Source of the DNA: Conexibacter woesei Iso977N
GTDB lineage: Bacteria; Actinomycetota; Thermoleophilia; Solirubrobacterales; Solirubrobacteraceae
Assembly (NCBI RefSeq): GCF_000424625.1
Contig: NZ_AUKG01000001.1
Span: 1,798,001-1,862,000 of the forward strand
Reading direction: 5' to 3'
DNA: 64,000 nucleotides
Shown here piece after piece: positions 41,560-49,593 of this stretch (the first letter of the stretch is position 1; the number at the start of each line of letters is the position of its first letter). Below the pieces are notes generated by a model. It was given only the letters and a program-made list of their open reading frames with translations, was not told the origin of the DNA and ran no database searches. The position numbers were made by a program, and so were the translations under genes.

Positions 41560-42812
41560 GACAGACCGAGGCAGGCGTTGAACGCGCGGCGCGCGTAGAA
41601 CGCGGCGGCCTGCGCGGCCAGCGACAGCGACCGTCCGGCCGAGCCGCCGTCGTCGGCGACCTCGTCCACAGCCGTGACGAGCGGGGCGAGCATCGCCGGC
41701 CACCGTAGCTCATCGGCGAGGCGCAGCGCAGAGGCGCTCGCCTCGGCGCGCGCGGCGTCGTCGCCGAGCAGGTCGTGCAGCGCGGCGGCGGTCGCCTCGA
41801 CGTCGCCGGGGTCGACCAGCCGCGCGGCGCCGGCCGCGGCCATCTGGCCGGCGACGACGTCGCCGCGGGCCAGGACGCTCGGCAGCCCGGCCCAGATGTA
41901 GTCCATGTAGCGCGCGCGCGCGGCCAGCGGCGACTCGTCGGCCTTGGCGTGCAGCGTCAGCCCGACGTCGGCGTCGCGCAGGTAGCGGTCGCGCTGCGCG
42001 TAGGGGATCCACTCCTCCAGGAAGAACACGTGCCTGCCCTCGAGCCCGCGCTCGCGCGCCAGCGCGCGCGCCTCGCCGGCGGCGTTGAGCGTCGCGGTCA
42101 GCTCGTTGGGCGGCGGGCCGACGGTGATCACGAAGCGCACGTCCGGGCGCTGCTCGGCGAGCAGCTCGATCGCGCGGATCGCGCTGGGCGCGTCGAACCA
42201 GCGCCAGACCGAGCCCCACCACAGGATCAGCGGGTCGTCGGCGCCGATGCCGTCGAAGTGGTCGCGCAGCCGGTGCTCGGTGGTCTGCGGCGGGTCGTCG
42301 GACAGGCCCATCCCGGCGATCACCAGCGCGGGGCCGCCGTCGTGCCGGCGGACCGCGGCGAGGTCGGCGGCGAGGTGCTCGCGCTGGGGCTCGTTGGCGA
42401 CGACGACGACGTCGGCCGAGCGCAGCTGCAGGTCCCGGAGCTTGCGCCGCTGCGCGGCGAGCCGGCGCACGCGCCAGCCGTCGCCGAGCGACTGCAGCTC
42501 GACGTCGACCGGGTCGTAGAGGTCGGCGACGCGGACGCTGCGCCGGCCGGCCATCGCCAGCAGCAGGTACGGCGGCAGCAGCGGGCCGATCACGACGTCG
42601 TGGCGCAGCGCTTCCCGCACCAGGCGCCGGCGCGTGCGCGGGACCATCCGGATCCCCTCGCGCACCTGCTCGCCCGCGACGTCGGCGATCACGGTGACCT
42701 CGTGCATGCGCGCACATGCGCGCGCGATCTCCCAGCCCCGGATCTCCGGGCCCGCCGGCTTGTCGCCCGGCTCGCCCTGGATGATCACCAGGACGCGGCG
42801 GCGCGCGCTCAC
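41556..42812 (-). CDS. GT4-family glycosyltransferase
   Basis: The 418-residue GT-B enzyme opens with RRVLVIIQGEPGDKPAGPEI, has the donor-domain stretch ILWWGSVWRWFDAPSAI and VGLTLHAKADESPLAARARYMDYIWAG (read as VGLTLHAKADESPLAAR then YMDYIWAG). The GTG start overlaps the O-antigen ligase gene by four bases. It probably adds one sugar of the repeat unit. The domain pattern resembles WcaI/RfaB-type transferases with an extended loop between the two Rossmann domains. Confidence 0.9.
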   Translation of the reverse strand: MSARRRVLVIIQGEPGDKPAGPEIRGWEIARACARMHEVTVIADVAGEQVREGIRMVPRTRRRLVREALRHDVVIGPLLPPYLLLAMAGRRSVRVADLYDPVDVELQSLGDGWRVRRLAAQRRKLRDLQLRSADVVVVANEPQREHLAADLAAVRRHDGGPALVIAGMGLSDDPPQTTEHRLRDHFDGIGADDPLILWWGSVWRWFDAPSAIRAIELLAEQRPDVRFVITVGPPPNELTATLNAAGEARALARERGLEGRHVFFLEEWIPYAQRDRYLRDADVGLTLHAKADESPLAARARYMDYIWAGLPSVLARGDVVAGQMAAAGAARLVDPGDVEATAAALHDLLGDDAARAEASASALRLADELRWPAMLAPLVTAVDEVADDGGSAGRSLSLAAQAAAFYARRAFNACLGLS

Positions 42813-44263
42813 GGCGCGACCTGCCCCGGGTCGTCGGCGCGCGTCCTGCCCCAGGTCGCGGCGGCCGCGAGGCCCGCGATCGACAGGAACACGTACGGCG
42901 CGTGCGGGAACGCCATCGAGTCGAACAGCTGGCTGACCACGACGAACACCACCGCCGCGGACGCCGCGGCGAGGTGCGGCGTGGCGACCGCGGGGTCCCG
43001 GCTCCTGACCCAGCGCCTGGCGACCGCGACCGTGCAGGCCATCACCGCCAGGTAGGCCAGCAGCCCGATCACGCCGATCGACACCAGGTAGCCGAGCAGC
43101 TCGTTGTCGAGGATCCGGTAGCGCGCCTCGCTGTAGGCGCCGTAGCCGCGCCCGAGGATCGGGTGCAGGAACACGTCGGGGCGGACCGCGTCGTAGTCGT
43201 CCGTGCGGTCGCTCACCGTCGAGACCGAGTTCAGCCGGCTGCCCTGGAACTGCACGAGGACCGAGCCGAACGCGCCCGGCGACAGCACGTGGACGAGCGC
43301 GAGGATGACGAGGAACAGCGGCGCGAGGCGGACCACGCGGCGCGGGCGGAAGACCGCCAGCACGGCGATCGCGGTGACCGGCGCGATGATCGCGGTCTTG
43401 CGGAACGTCGCGATCGCGGCGGCCAGGAACAGCGTCGCGGCCAGCGCGTAGCCGATCTTCGCCCACCTGTCCCTGGTCTCCAGCAGGCCGATGATCGCCA
43501 GCGGCAGCGCCATCGCCAGCATCGACGTGAGCTCCAGCCCGTGCTGGGCCGGGCCGCGCGTGAGGCGGCGGCCGATCTCGTCGACCGCGCCGAGCTGGCC
43601 CGGGCTCTGGGACACGAAGAGCTTCGGGATGAAGATCTTGCTCGAGAGGTCGTAGAAGACGTTGTACTGGGCGTTGTACTCCCAGAGCGTCCCGATCGCC
43701 GCGACGACGGCCAGCGCGAACGTGAGCTTCAGGAACGCGCGCACCTCGGTCGGGCGCACGATGCTCGTGATCATCAGGAAGAACGCCGCGTAGCTGAAGA
43801 TGATCGACAGCTGCTTGAGCGCGTCGTCGAACTCGCGCGTCTGGTTGAGCGTGTGCTCGTTGACGACGATGCTGACCGCGCAGATCAGCACGAAGGTCAG
43901 GAAGGCGTAGTGCGGGGCCGTCAGCCGCAGCCGCGGCCGGCTCGCGCCGCCCGAGACGACCGCCACGAGCCAGGAGCCGACCAGCAGCGGCAGCATCACG
44001 CGGTCCAGCTGCAGGTCGATCGGGAACGAGACGCGCAGCTTGATGGTGTTGAACGGGATCAACCACAACATCGCGATGAACGCGGCGATCAGCCACGGCA
44101 GCACGCGCCGCGTGTGCGGCCAGTCGTCGGCGATCTGCCGTGCGCGCGAGCGCGGCGCCGGGCCCTGGTCCTCGAACGTGGGGCGGTCGTCGAGCGGCGG
44201 CGCCGGCGGGGCCGGCGGAAGGTCGCGGGCCCGGACGGCCGGGGGCGCGTCAGTCAGGCTCAT
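42809..44263 (-). CDS. O-antigen ligase/polymerase-like membrane protein (Wzy/WaaL family)
   Basis: The 484 residues comprise a Pro-rich cytoplasmic N-terminus (about 50 residues), roughly ten transmembrane segments and a large periplasm-type loop with HPILGRGYGAYSEARY, the pattern of the Wzy_C/O-antigen-ligase family. In a single-membrane actinobacterium it most likely polymerises repeat units or attaches the polymer to a carrier. It overlaps the Wzz-like gene by 14 bases and the GT4 gene by four, so all are co-expressed. Confidence 0.9.
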   Translation of the reverse strand: MSLTDAPPAVRARDLPPAPPAPPLDDRPTFEDQGPAPRSRARQIADDWPHTRRVLPWLIAAFIAMLWLIPFNTIKLRVSFPIDLQLDRVMLPLLVGSWLVAVVSGGASRPRLRLTAPHYAFLTFVLICAVSIVVNEHTLNQTREFDDALKQLSIIFSYAAFFLMITSIVRPTEVRAFLKLTFALAVVAAIGTLWEYNAQYNVFYDLSSKIFIPKLFVSQSPGQLGAVDEIGRRLTRGPAQHGLELTSMLAMALPLAIIGLLETRDRWAKIGYALAATLFLAAAIATFRKTAIIAPVTAIAVLAVFRPRRVVRLAPLFLVILALVHVLSPGAFGSVLVQFQGSRLNSVSTVSDRTDDYDAVRPDVFLHPILGRGYGAYSEARYRILDNELLGYLVSIGVIGLLAYLAVMACTVAVARRWVRSRDPAVATPHLAAASAAVVFVVVSQLFDSMAFPHAPYVFLSIAGLAAAATWGRTRADDPGQVAP

Positions 44264-45098
44264 GGGTGGCGGTGCTCGCCGGTGCGGGACCCGATGCGGC
44301 GGCCGGCTCCAGCTTGGGCAGCCACCAGTTCCTGCCGTCGCGCCTGGCCCGCTGGGAGTCCAGGCTCCAGCCGTGGCGCACGCGGAGGAAGACGCGGAAC
44401 GTGGCGCACGCGACCGCGAAGCTGATGAAGAACGTCAGGAGCGCGAGCTCCTTGTTGATGCTCGGGTTGACGATGCCGCCCTGGGCGCGGCCGAACTGGA
44501 TCAGCCGGGTGCGGGCGCTGTGCCTGACCTGATCCTGGTTGGCCATCAGCGTCAGGTAGTCGCGCAGGCCGTCGACCGCCGCGTTGGCGAGGTTCGCGGC
44601 GCCGGCGGCGTCCGGCGCCTGGGCGTCGACGTACATGATCGGCTGCGCCGGGTTGACCGAGATCGCGAGGCGGTACTTGTCGGTCTCGGCGATCAGGTCG
44701 GTCGAGCGGCGCTCGCTGCCCGGCTCGAACGCCGAGCGCGGCAGGTTGGAGCCCAGCGAGGCGACCGCGACGATGTCCTGGACCGGGACGTGGGCGCGCG
44801 CCGCGATGTAGCCGCGCACCGGCGAGCTGGCCATCACGTTGCTGAGCAGGTCGGCGCGCGTCGTCAGCGCCGCGAAGTCCTGGGTGTTGGCGTTGAGGTC
44901 GACGATCTTGGAGTGCGGCGCGTCGACCAGGACGCTCGTCGAGGCCGCGCCGATCTCGAGGTGGCGCGGCGTCAGGCCCGGCGGGAAGAGCCCGATGTGG
45001 TACAGGCTCCAGACCGACGAGAGGACGGCGAACGCGAGGCACAGCGCCGAGCCGACCTTGTGCCGCCAGAGTTGATGAAGAAGTGCGCCGAGCTGCAT
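44250..45098 (-). CDS. Wzz-like polysaccharide chain-length/co-polymerase protein
   Basis: The 282-residue protein has transmembrane helices at about 16-36 and 205-228 and a C-terminal basic tail. The extracytoplasmic domain has EIGAASTSVLVDAPHSKIVDL (centre), closely related to the 39065 product. There is no kinase domain. ATG 45098 is 13 bases after the CGTT of an ECF-type promoter, first gene of the four-gene operon to 39985. The positions of the two paralogues beside two operons suggest they serve different polymer classes or form a heteromer. Confidence 0.82.
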   Translation of the reverse strand: MQLGALLHQLWRHKVGSALCLAFAVLSSVWSLYHIGLFPPGLTPRHLEIGAASTSVLVDAPHSKIVDLNANTQDFAALTTRADLLSNVMASSPVRGYIAARAHVPVQDIVAVASLGSNLPRSAFEPGSERRSTDLIAETDKYRLAISVNPAQPIMYVDAQAPDAAGAANLANAAVDGLRDYLTLMANQDQVRHSARTRLIQFGRAQGGIVNPSINKELALLTFFISFAVACATFRVFLRVRHGWSLDSQRARRDGRNWWLPKLEPAAASGPAPASTATHEPD

Positions 45099-45111
45099 GA
45101 CCTGCCCGACC

Positions 45112-45137
45112 AACGCGGGGACGGCGCGCAAACTTGC
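45112..45137 (-). promoter_or_regulatory. ECF-type promoter for the Wzz-ligase-GT4-deacetylase operon
   Basis: On the minus strand GCAAG (45137-45133), 17 bases, then CGTT (45115-45112), 13 bases before ATG 45098. The -35 differs from GGAAG in one position. Confidence 0.65.
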
Positions 45138-45139
45138 GC
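45126..45139. promoter_or_regulatory. Palindrome formed by two divergent -35 elements
   Basis: GCGCAA-AC-TTGCGC contains the -35 of the minus-strand promoter (GCAAG) and of the plus-strand promoter (GCAAA), which face each other. The symmetry may be only a by-product of the two promoters, or a binding site for a shared regulator. Confidence 0.45.
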
Positions 45140-45153
45140 CTGCCGGGCACGTT
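45128..45153 (+). promoter_or_regulatory. ECF-type promoter for the GT4 gene at 45163
   Basis: GCAAA (45128-45132), 17 bases, then CGTT (45150-45153), nine bases before ATG 45163. It has the weakest -35 match of the seven. Confidence 0.6.
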
Positions 45154-45162
45154 TGTGGGGCG

Positions 45163-46278
45163 ATGGCAACACGAACCCAACACGGGCCCGTGCTGATGGC
45201 GGTCCACAGCCCCAAGCCGGCGGGCGCGCAGCTCGTCGCGCTCGGGCAGGCGGAGGCCCTGTCAGCCGACTACGAGCTCGTCGTCGCCGTGGGGGAGGGC
45301 GAGCTGACCGGCCGCTTCGCCGCGCTCGGCCCGGTCGTGGCGCCGTCGAGCCGCCTGCCGATCTGGGGCGCCTCGCCCGCGCGCTGGTCGCTGGAGATCG
45401 GGCGCGCGCTGCCCGACGCGGTGCGGATCGCGCGGCTGATCCGCGCGCGCGACGTGCGTGCGGTGGTCGTCAACTCCTCGATCCTGGTCGCCCCGGTCCT
45501 GGCGGCGCGGCTGGCGCGCGTGCCGGTGATCGTCCACGTCCAGGAGGCGCCGAAGTCCGCGGCCGTGCGGCGCCTGCTGCGCTTCCACGGCGCGGTCGCC
45601 GACACGGTCGTCGCGATCTCGCCCGGCATCGCGCAGCAGCTCGGCGACGCGCGCGCGCACGTGCTGCTCAACCCGGTCGGGATCCCGCTGAGCGCGCCGC
45701 GCGCGGCGCGCGGCCCGCGCTCCGGCGCGGCGCTCGCGCTCGTCGTCGTCGGGACCGTCGACCGCCACAAGCGCCAGGACCTGGCGATCGCCGTGCTGGA
45801 GCGGCTGGCCGCGGCGGGCCGCGACGCCACGCTCGAGCTGATCGGCGGCGAGGCCGACCCGGGCTACGGCGCGGAGCTGCGCGCGCAGGCGCAGGCCGCG
45901 GGCGTGGCGGAGCGCGTGACGTTCTCCGGCCAGCGCGACGACGTCGCGGCGCGCGTCGCGGCGGCCGACGTCCTGCTGCTGCCGGCGGGCGAGGTCACGC
46001 CGCTGGTGCTGATGGAGGCGATGGCGGTCGGCACGCCGGTCGTGGCGGCGCGGATGGGCGGCGTGGCCGACGTCGTCGGCGACGACGGGACCGCCGGCCT
46101 GCTCGTCCCACCCGACGACGCCGGCGCGATGGCCGCGGCCGTCGCCCGGATCGCCGACACGCCGGAGCTGGCCGCCGCGCTGGCCCGCGGCGGCCGCGCC
46201 CGCGTCGAGGAGCGCTTCGACCAGCGCCGCTCGCACGCGCGGCTGCGCGACGAGATCGAGCGCCTCACCGCCGCGTGA
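45163..46278 (+). CDS. GT4-family glycosyltransferase
   Basis: The 371 residues form a GT-B enzyme with LMAVHSPKPAGAQLVALGQ at the N-terminus, the donor-site motif VLMEAMAVGTPVVAARMGG and a final helix ending ERLTAA. ATG 45163 is supported by the promoter nine bases ahead of it; an upstream frame start at 45097 falls inside the promoter. It is transcribed alone from the divergent promoter pair and ends at a hairpin. Confidence 0.92.
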   Translation: MATRTQHGPVLMAVHSPKPAGAQLVALGQAEALSADYELVVAVGEGELTGRFAALGPVVAPSSRLPIWGASPARWSLEIGRALPDAVRIARLIRARDVRAVVVNSSILVAPVLAARLARVPVIVHVQEAPKSAAVRRLLRFHGAVADTVVAISPGIAQQLGDARAHVLLNPVGIPLSAPRAARGPRSGAALALVVVGTVDRHKRQDLAIAVLERLAAAGRDATLELIGGEADPGYGAELRAQAQAAGVAERVTFSGQRDDVAARVAAADVLLLPAGEVTPLVLMEAMAVGTPVVAARMGGVADVVGDDGTAGLLVPPDDAGAMAAAVARIADTPELAAALARGGRARVEERFDQRRSHARLRDEIERLTAA

Positions 46279-46283
46279 CGCAG

Positions 46284-46303
46284 ACCTGGCCGAAGGGCCA
46301 GGT
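46284..46303 (+). terminator. Hairpin after the GT4 gene
   Basis: ACCTGGCC / GGCCAGGT form a perfect eight-bp stem around GAAG, starting five bases after the stop. Confidence 0.65.
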
Positions 46304-46333
46304 GGTGAGAAACGCTGCGTGTCGTTGCGCTTG

Positions 46334-46339
46334 TACGTT
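46334..46339 (+). promoter_or_regulatory. -10 box of a leaderless promoter for the methyltransferase
   Basis: TACGTT ends eight bases before ATG 46348. The CGTT within it could also be the -10 of an ECF-type promoter, but no G(G/C)AAG lies 17 bases upstream, so it is scored as a vegetative-type box. Confidence 0.35.
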
Positions 46340-46347
46340 CCGGCACC

Positions 46348-46968
46348 ATGGAGTTCCGTTTGGCCGAGCGCCTCTCCGCCGTGGGTGCACGTCACGACGT
46401 CCACTGGCTGATCTACAACCCGTTCCAGTTCCGCTGGTTCCACCAGCAGGCCAAGGGCAACGCGCCCGGCGTCGTCGACGCGCTGCGGGAGGTCTTCCCC
46501 GAGGCGCGCTCGGTCGTGGACGTCGGCGCCGGCGCCGGGACGTTCGCCGCCCGCGCCAAGCGCGTCGGGCTGCACGTGCAGGCCTTCGAGTACGGGTACT
46601 TCGGCCGCGTCTACGCCGCCGCCCAGCGCGTGCGCTCGCGCAAGATCGACTTCGGCGCGCCGCTGCCCGAGCGGCCCGCCGCCGACCTCGCGTGGTCGTT
46701 CGAGGTCGCCGAGCACCTGCCGCCGGAGATGGGCGACCGGCTCGTCGAGTTCCTGTCGGGCTTCCCGCAGGTGGCGTTCACGGCCTCACCGCCCGGCCAA
46801 GGCGGCATCGGCCACATCCACCTGCAGCCCAAGGAGTACTGGATCGAGCGCTTCGCCGCGCACGGCATGCGCCACGACCCGGAGCGCTCGGAGCGCCTGC
46901 GCGCTGCCTTCGGCCGCCGCGACGTCGCGTTCTGGTTCCCGCAGAACGCGCTGGTCTTCAGCCGCTAG
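46348..46968 (+). CDS. SAM-dependent methyltransferase
   Basis: The 206-residue class I methyltransferase has the SAM-binding motif I SVVDVGAGAGTFAARAK, the acidic residue in motif II and the later LAWSFEVAEHLPPEMGDRL. No substrate is evident; O-methylation of a sugar or lipid carrier is plausible in this locus. It is convergent with the nucleotidyltransferase gene and shares the four bases CTAG with its stop. Confidence 0.9.
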   Translation: MEFRLAERLSAVGARHDVHWLIYNPFQFRWFHQQAKGNAPGVVDALREVFPEARSVVDVGAGAGTFAARAKRVGLHVQAFEYGYFGRVYAAAQRVRSRKIDFGAPLPERPAADLAWSFEVAEHLPPEMGDRLVEFLSGFPQVAFTASPPGQGGIGHIHLQPKEYWIERFAAHGMRHDPERSERLRAAFGRRDVAFWFPQNALVFSR

Positions 46969-47963
46969 GACAGGACCACTTCGGCGCCGTCGCCGAGCGC
47001 CATCCGCAGCGCGGACGGCGGCTCGAAGGCGCGACGGACCTTGGCGTCGCGGCCGATGATCGACTCCTGGATCCGCGTGCCGACGAAGGCCAGGCAGGCG
47101 CCCGGCAGGATGATGGAGTACTCGACCTCGGCGCCCTCGACGACGACGTCGGCGCCGATCGAGGTCGACGGCCCGACGTAGGCGTCGATGACGCGGGCGC
47201 GCGGGCCGATCACCGCGGGGCCGCGGACGAGCGAGCGCTCGACGTGCGCGGTCGGGTGGATGACCACCGGGCCCTGCACGCGCGAGTCCAGGACCGAGTC
47301 GTGCGGGATCGACGGCGTCAGCGTCTCGAGCATCCGGCGGTTGGCCTCCAGCAGCAGCTCCTGCGGGCCCAGGCACGGCAGGCAGCCGTCGACCTCCTGC
47401 ACGCGGACCTGGCCGCCGCCCTCGCGGACGCGGCTCAGCGGGTCGGCGCGCAGCTCGTCGCCGGCGAGGATCTCGATCGCGCGCTCGCTGAGCAGCAGCG
47501 ACCCGTCGAGCGCGCCGTCGTCGTGGGCGCCGAGCTCCAGCGCTCCGGGCAGGCGCAGCGCGAGCGCGTCGAGGCGCTCGCCGGCGAAGGCGGTGATGTG
47601 CGAGTGGATGCGGTCGCGCAGCAGCGAGCCGGCGTGCTGCACGAGCACGGGCTCGCGGCCGATGAAGCCGCTGGCGCCGCCGAGGACCTGGGCGAGGGTC
47701 GGCGCGGGACCGCACTCGACGAAGCGCACGTTCATGCGCCAGCGCGAGCCGTCGCCGATCGCGCTGCGCATCGCGGCCGAGCCGGCCGGCTCGATGGCGA
47801 TCGCGGTCTCCAGCACGCCCGCGGCGCTGAGCTGGTCGAGGTCGTGGAAGATCAGCGGCCGGTTGGCGACGGGGACCAGCGCCTTCGGCGCCGAGCGCAT
47901 GCTCGGCCACGGCGTGTCGTGCGGCGCGGTGGTCGCGATGACGACGGCCTTGGCGATCTCCAT
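46965..47963 (-). CDS. Degenerate sugar-1-phosphate nucleotidyltransferase-like protein with left-handed beta-helix
   Basis: The 332 residues have the order of RmlA/GlmU-like proteins: an N-terminal NTP-transferase domain and C-terminal LbH repeats (VVIHPTAHVERSLVRGPAVIG split as VVIHPTAHVE and VRGPAVIG). The signature GGxGTRLRPLT is replaced by TTAPHDTPWPSMRSAPKALVP; only PKALVPVANRPLI remains clear. It may be inactive and regulatory, or have another substrate. ATG 47963 is chosen because an ECF-type promoter lies eight bases ahead. It is divergent from the LuxR-type gene at 48092. Confidence 0.8.
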   Translation of the reverse strand: MEIAKAVVIATTAPHDTPWPSMRSAPKALVPVANRPLIFHDLDQLSAAGVLETAIAIEPAGSAAMRSAIGDGSRWRMNVRFVECGPAPTLAQVLGGASGFIGREPVLVQHAGSLLRDRIHSHITAFAGERLDALALRLPGALELGAHDDGALDGSLLLSERAIEILAGDELRADPLSRVREGGGQVRVQEVDGCLPCLGPQELLLEANRRMLETLTPSIPHDSVLDSRVQGPVVIHPTAHVERSLVRGPAVIGPRARVIDAYVGPSTSIGADVVVEGAEVEYSIILPGACLAFVGTRIQESIIGRDAKVRRAFEPPSALRMALGDGAEVVLS

Positions 47964-47971
47964 GTCACAGC

Positions 47972-47997
47972 AACGCCGCGGGGCAGCGAGTTCTTGC
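47972..47997 (-). promoter_or_regulatory. ECF-type promoter for the nucleotidyltransferase-like gene
   Basis: On the minus strand GCAAG (47997-47993), 17 bases, then CGTT (47975-47972), eight bases before ATG 47963. The -35 is preceded by TGT. Confidence 0.65.
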
Positions 47998-48057
47998 ACA
48001 ACTCGTGCCCTCGGGCAGCGGATGAAATACGGATGAGGGACCGCGTGCGCCCGGTGT

Positions 48058-48083
48058 GGAAGCGATGCCGCCGTTGCACCGTT
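48058..48083 (+). promoter_or_regulatory. ECF-type promoter for the LuxR-GT2-flippase operon
   Basis: GGAAG (48058-48062), 17 bases, then CGTT (48080-48083), eight bases before ATG 48092. The -35 is preceded by TGT, as in the copies at 38997 and 47972. Confidence 0.7.
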
Positions 48084-48091
48084 GTTCTGGC

Positions 48092-48694
48092 ATGAGACCG
48101 ACGCAGGCGCCCGCGCGTGCCGCCGCTGCGACGCCCGTGCGCGGCGGCGACGCCCCCGCGCACGCCCGTGTCGCCGCGCTCCTGACCGGCGTCGTGGCGC
48201 CGGGCGTGACGGTCCTGCTCGCGGGTTCCGACCCGGCCGCTGAGGTTCGCGCAGCGCTCGCAGAGGGTGCGCGGTCGCGGATCGTCGTCGTCGTCTCCGG
48301 CGCGCCGACGCCGGGCGCGCTGCGCCGCCTGCTGACCGCCGGCGCGGCCGGGATCGTCCCCGCCGCCGAGCTCGACACCGCGCTGGCGCCGACCTGCCAC
48401 GCGGTCGCCGCCGGCCAGCTGGCCGTGCCGCTCGGGATGGTCCGCCAGGTCGCGCGGCCGTCGCTATCGCATCGCGAGAAGCAGGTGCTCGGCCTGGTCG
48501 TCGAGGGCTGCACGAACCGCGAGATCGCGACGCGCCTGTTCGTGGCCGAGAGCACGGTCAAGACACATCTGGCGTCGGTCTACGACAAGCTCGGCGCGCA
48601 CTCGCGCGCCGACGTCGCCGCGCGCGTCCTGGACCCCGACAGCGGCTACGAGCCGTCGATGCTGCTGGCCCCCGTCACGGGCGCGCAGGCGTGA
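48092..48694 (+). CDS. LuxR-type regulator with vestigial receiver
   Basis: The 200 residues end in a good LuxR HTH (LSHREKQVLGLVVEGCTNREIA part, then STVKTHLASVYDKLGAHS). The N-terminal domain has the size of a receiver but lacks the phospho-acceptor Asp and the acidic pair, so it is not a classical response regulator. ATG 48092 is preferred over GTG 48056 because of the promoter spacing. Its stop overlaps the GT2 gene start (GTGA), so the regulator is made with the glycosyltransferases, allowing feedback control. Confidence 0.85.
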   Translation: MRPTQAPARAAAATPVRGGDAPAHARVAALLTGVVAPGVTVLLAGSDPAAEVRAALAEGARSRIVVVVSGAPTPGALRRLLTAGAAGIVPAAELDTALAPTCHAVAAGQLAVPLGMVRQVARPSLSHREKQVLGLVVEGCTNREIATRLFVAESTVKTHLASVYDKLGAHSRADVAARVLDPDSGYEPSMLLAPVTGAQA

Positions 48695-49593
48695 GCGACA
48701 TGTCCATGTTGATCGTCAGCCCCGTGTTCAACGAGGCCAAGCACCTGGACCGGACCGCCGCGGCGATCGCTGCGCAGGTCGTCAAGCCCGACCGCTGGGT
48801 CATCGTCGACGACGGCTCCAGCGACGACACGCTCGCGATCGCCCACCGCTGGGCGGAGCAGCTCGACTTCGTCACGGTCCTGCAGGCCGACGACGGCGAC
48901 GAGGGCCCGGACCGCCTCGCGCTCGCCCGCGAGGCCCGCGCCTTCAACCAAGCCCTACAACATGCCGACTGGCGCCGGTACGACTACATCGGCAAGCTCG
49001 ACGGCGACGTCGAGCTGCCGCCCGAGTGGTTCGCGCAGCTGCTGGCCCGCATGGAGGCCGACCCGGAGCTCGGCATCGGCGGCGGGCGCCTGATCGAGCC
49101 CTCGCCCGGCGGCTGGAAGATGATCCCGATCCCCGCCCACCACGTGCACGGCGCGGTCAAGCTCTACCGCCGCGAGTGCCTGGAGGCGATCGGCGGCGTC
49201 CAGGAGCGCCTGGCGTGGGACACGATCGACGAGACCTACGCGCGCATGCGCGGGTACAGGACGCTCAGCCCGCCCGACCTCGTCGGCCGCCACCACCGCG
49301 CCTGGGGCTCGGCCGACGGCCGCCTGCGCGGCAAGGCCCGCCACGGCGAGTGCGCGTGGATCCTGCACCACCCGCCGCTGTGGACGGCGCTGCGGATCTT
49401 CAAGCTCGGCCGCGTCCCGCCCTACGGCCTGTCGGGCCTCGCCTACTTCCACGGCTACGTCCGCGCGGCGCTGCGCCGCACGCCCCGCGTCGACGACCCG
49501 GAGTTCCGGCGCTTCGTCCGCCGCGAGCTGCGCGGCCGCATGACCGGCCGCGTGAGAATCGCGCCCTCCCGTGCGTTGATGGGGCGACGATGA
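48691..49593 (+). CDS. GT2-family glycosyltransferase
   Basis: The 300-residue GT-A enzyme has LIVSPVFNEAKHLDRTAAA, DDGSSDDTLAIA and KLDGDVELPPEWFA, where D-G-D holds the metal. It starts in the regulator stop and ends in the next GT2 start, so coupling is tight. It lacks transmembrane helices, so it acts on a cytoplasmic lipid-linked intermediate. Confidence 0.92.
   Translation: MSDMSMLIVSPVFNEAKHLDRTAAAIAAQVVKPDRWVIVDDGSSDDTLAIAHRWAEQLDFVTVLQADDGDEGPDRLALAREARAFNQALQHADWRRYDYIGKLDGDVELPPEWFAQLLARMEADPELGIGGGRLIEPSPGGWKMIPIPAHHVHGAVKLYRRECLEAIGGVQERLAWDTIDETYARMRGYRTLSPPDLVGRHHRAWGSADGRLRGKARHGECAWILHHPPLWTALRIFKLGRVPPYGLSGLAYFHGYVRAALRRTPRVDDPEFRRFVRRELRGRMTGRVRIAPSRALMGRR

Noticed and set aside
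46307-46339. ECF-type promoter for the methyltransferase
   Set aside because: CGTT is present at 46336-46339, but no G(G/C)AAG lies 16-18 bases upstream; a TACGTT -10 box explains the start better.
49554-49577. Eighth copy of the ECF-type promoter before 49590
   Set aside because: CGTTGAT is present, but the best upstream match (GAGAA) is only 15 bases away, and the gene is coupled inside an operon.
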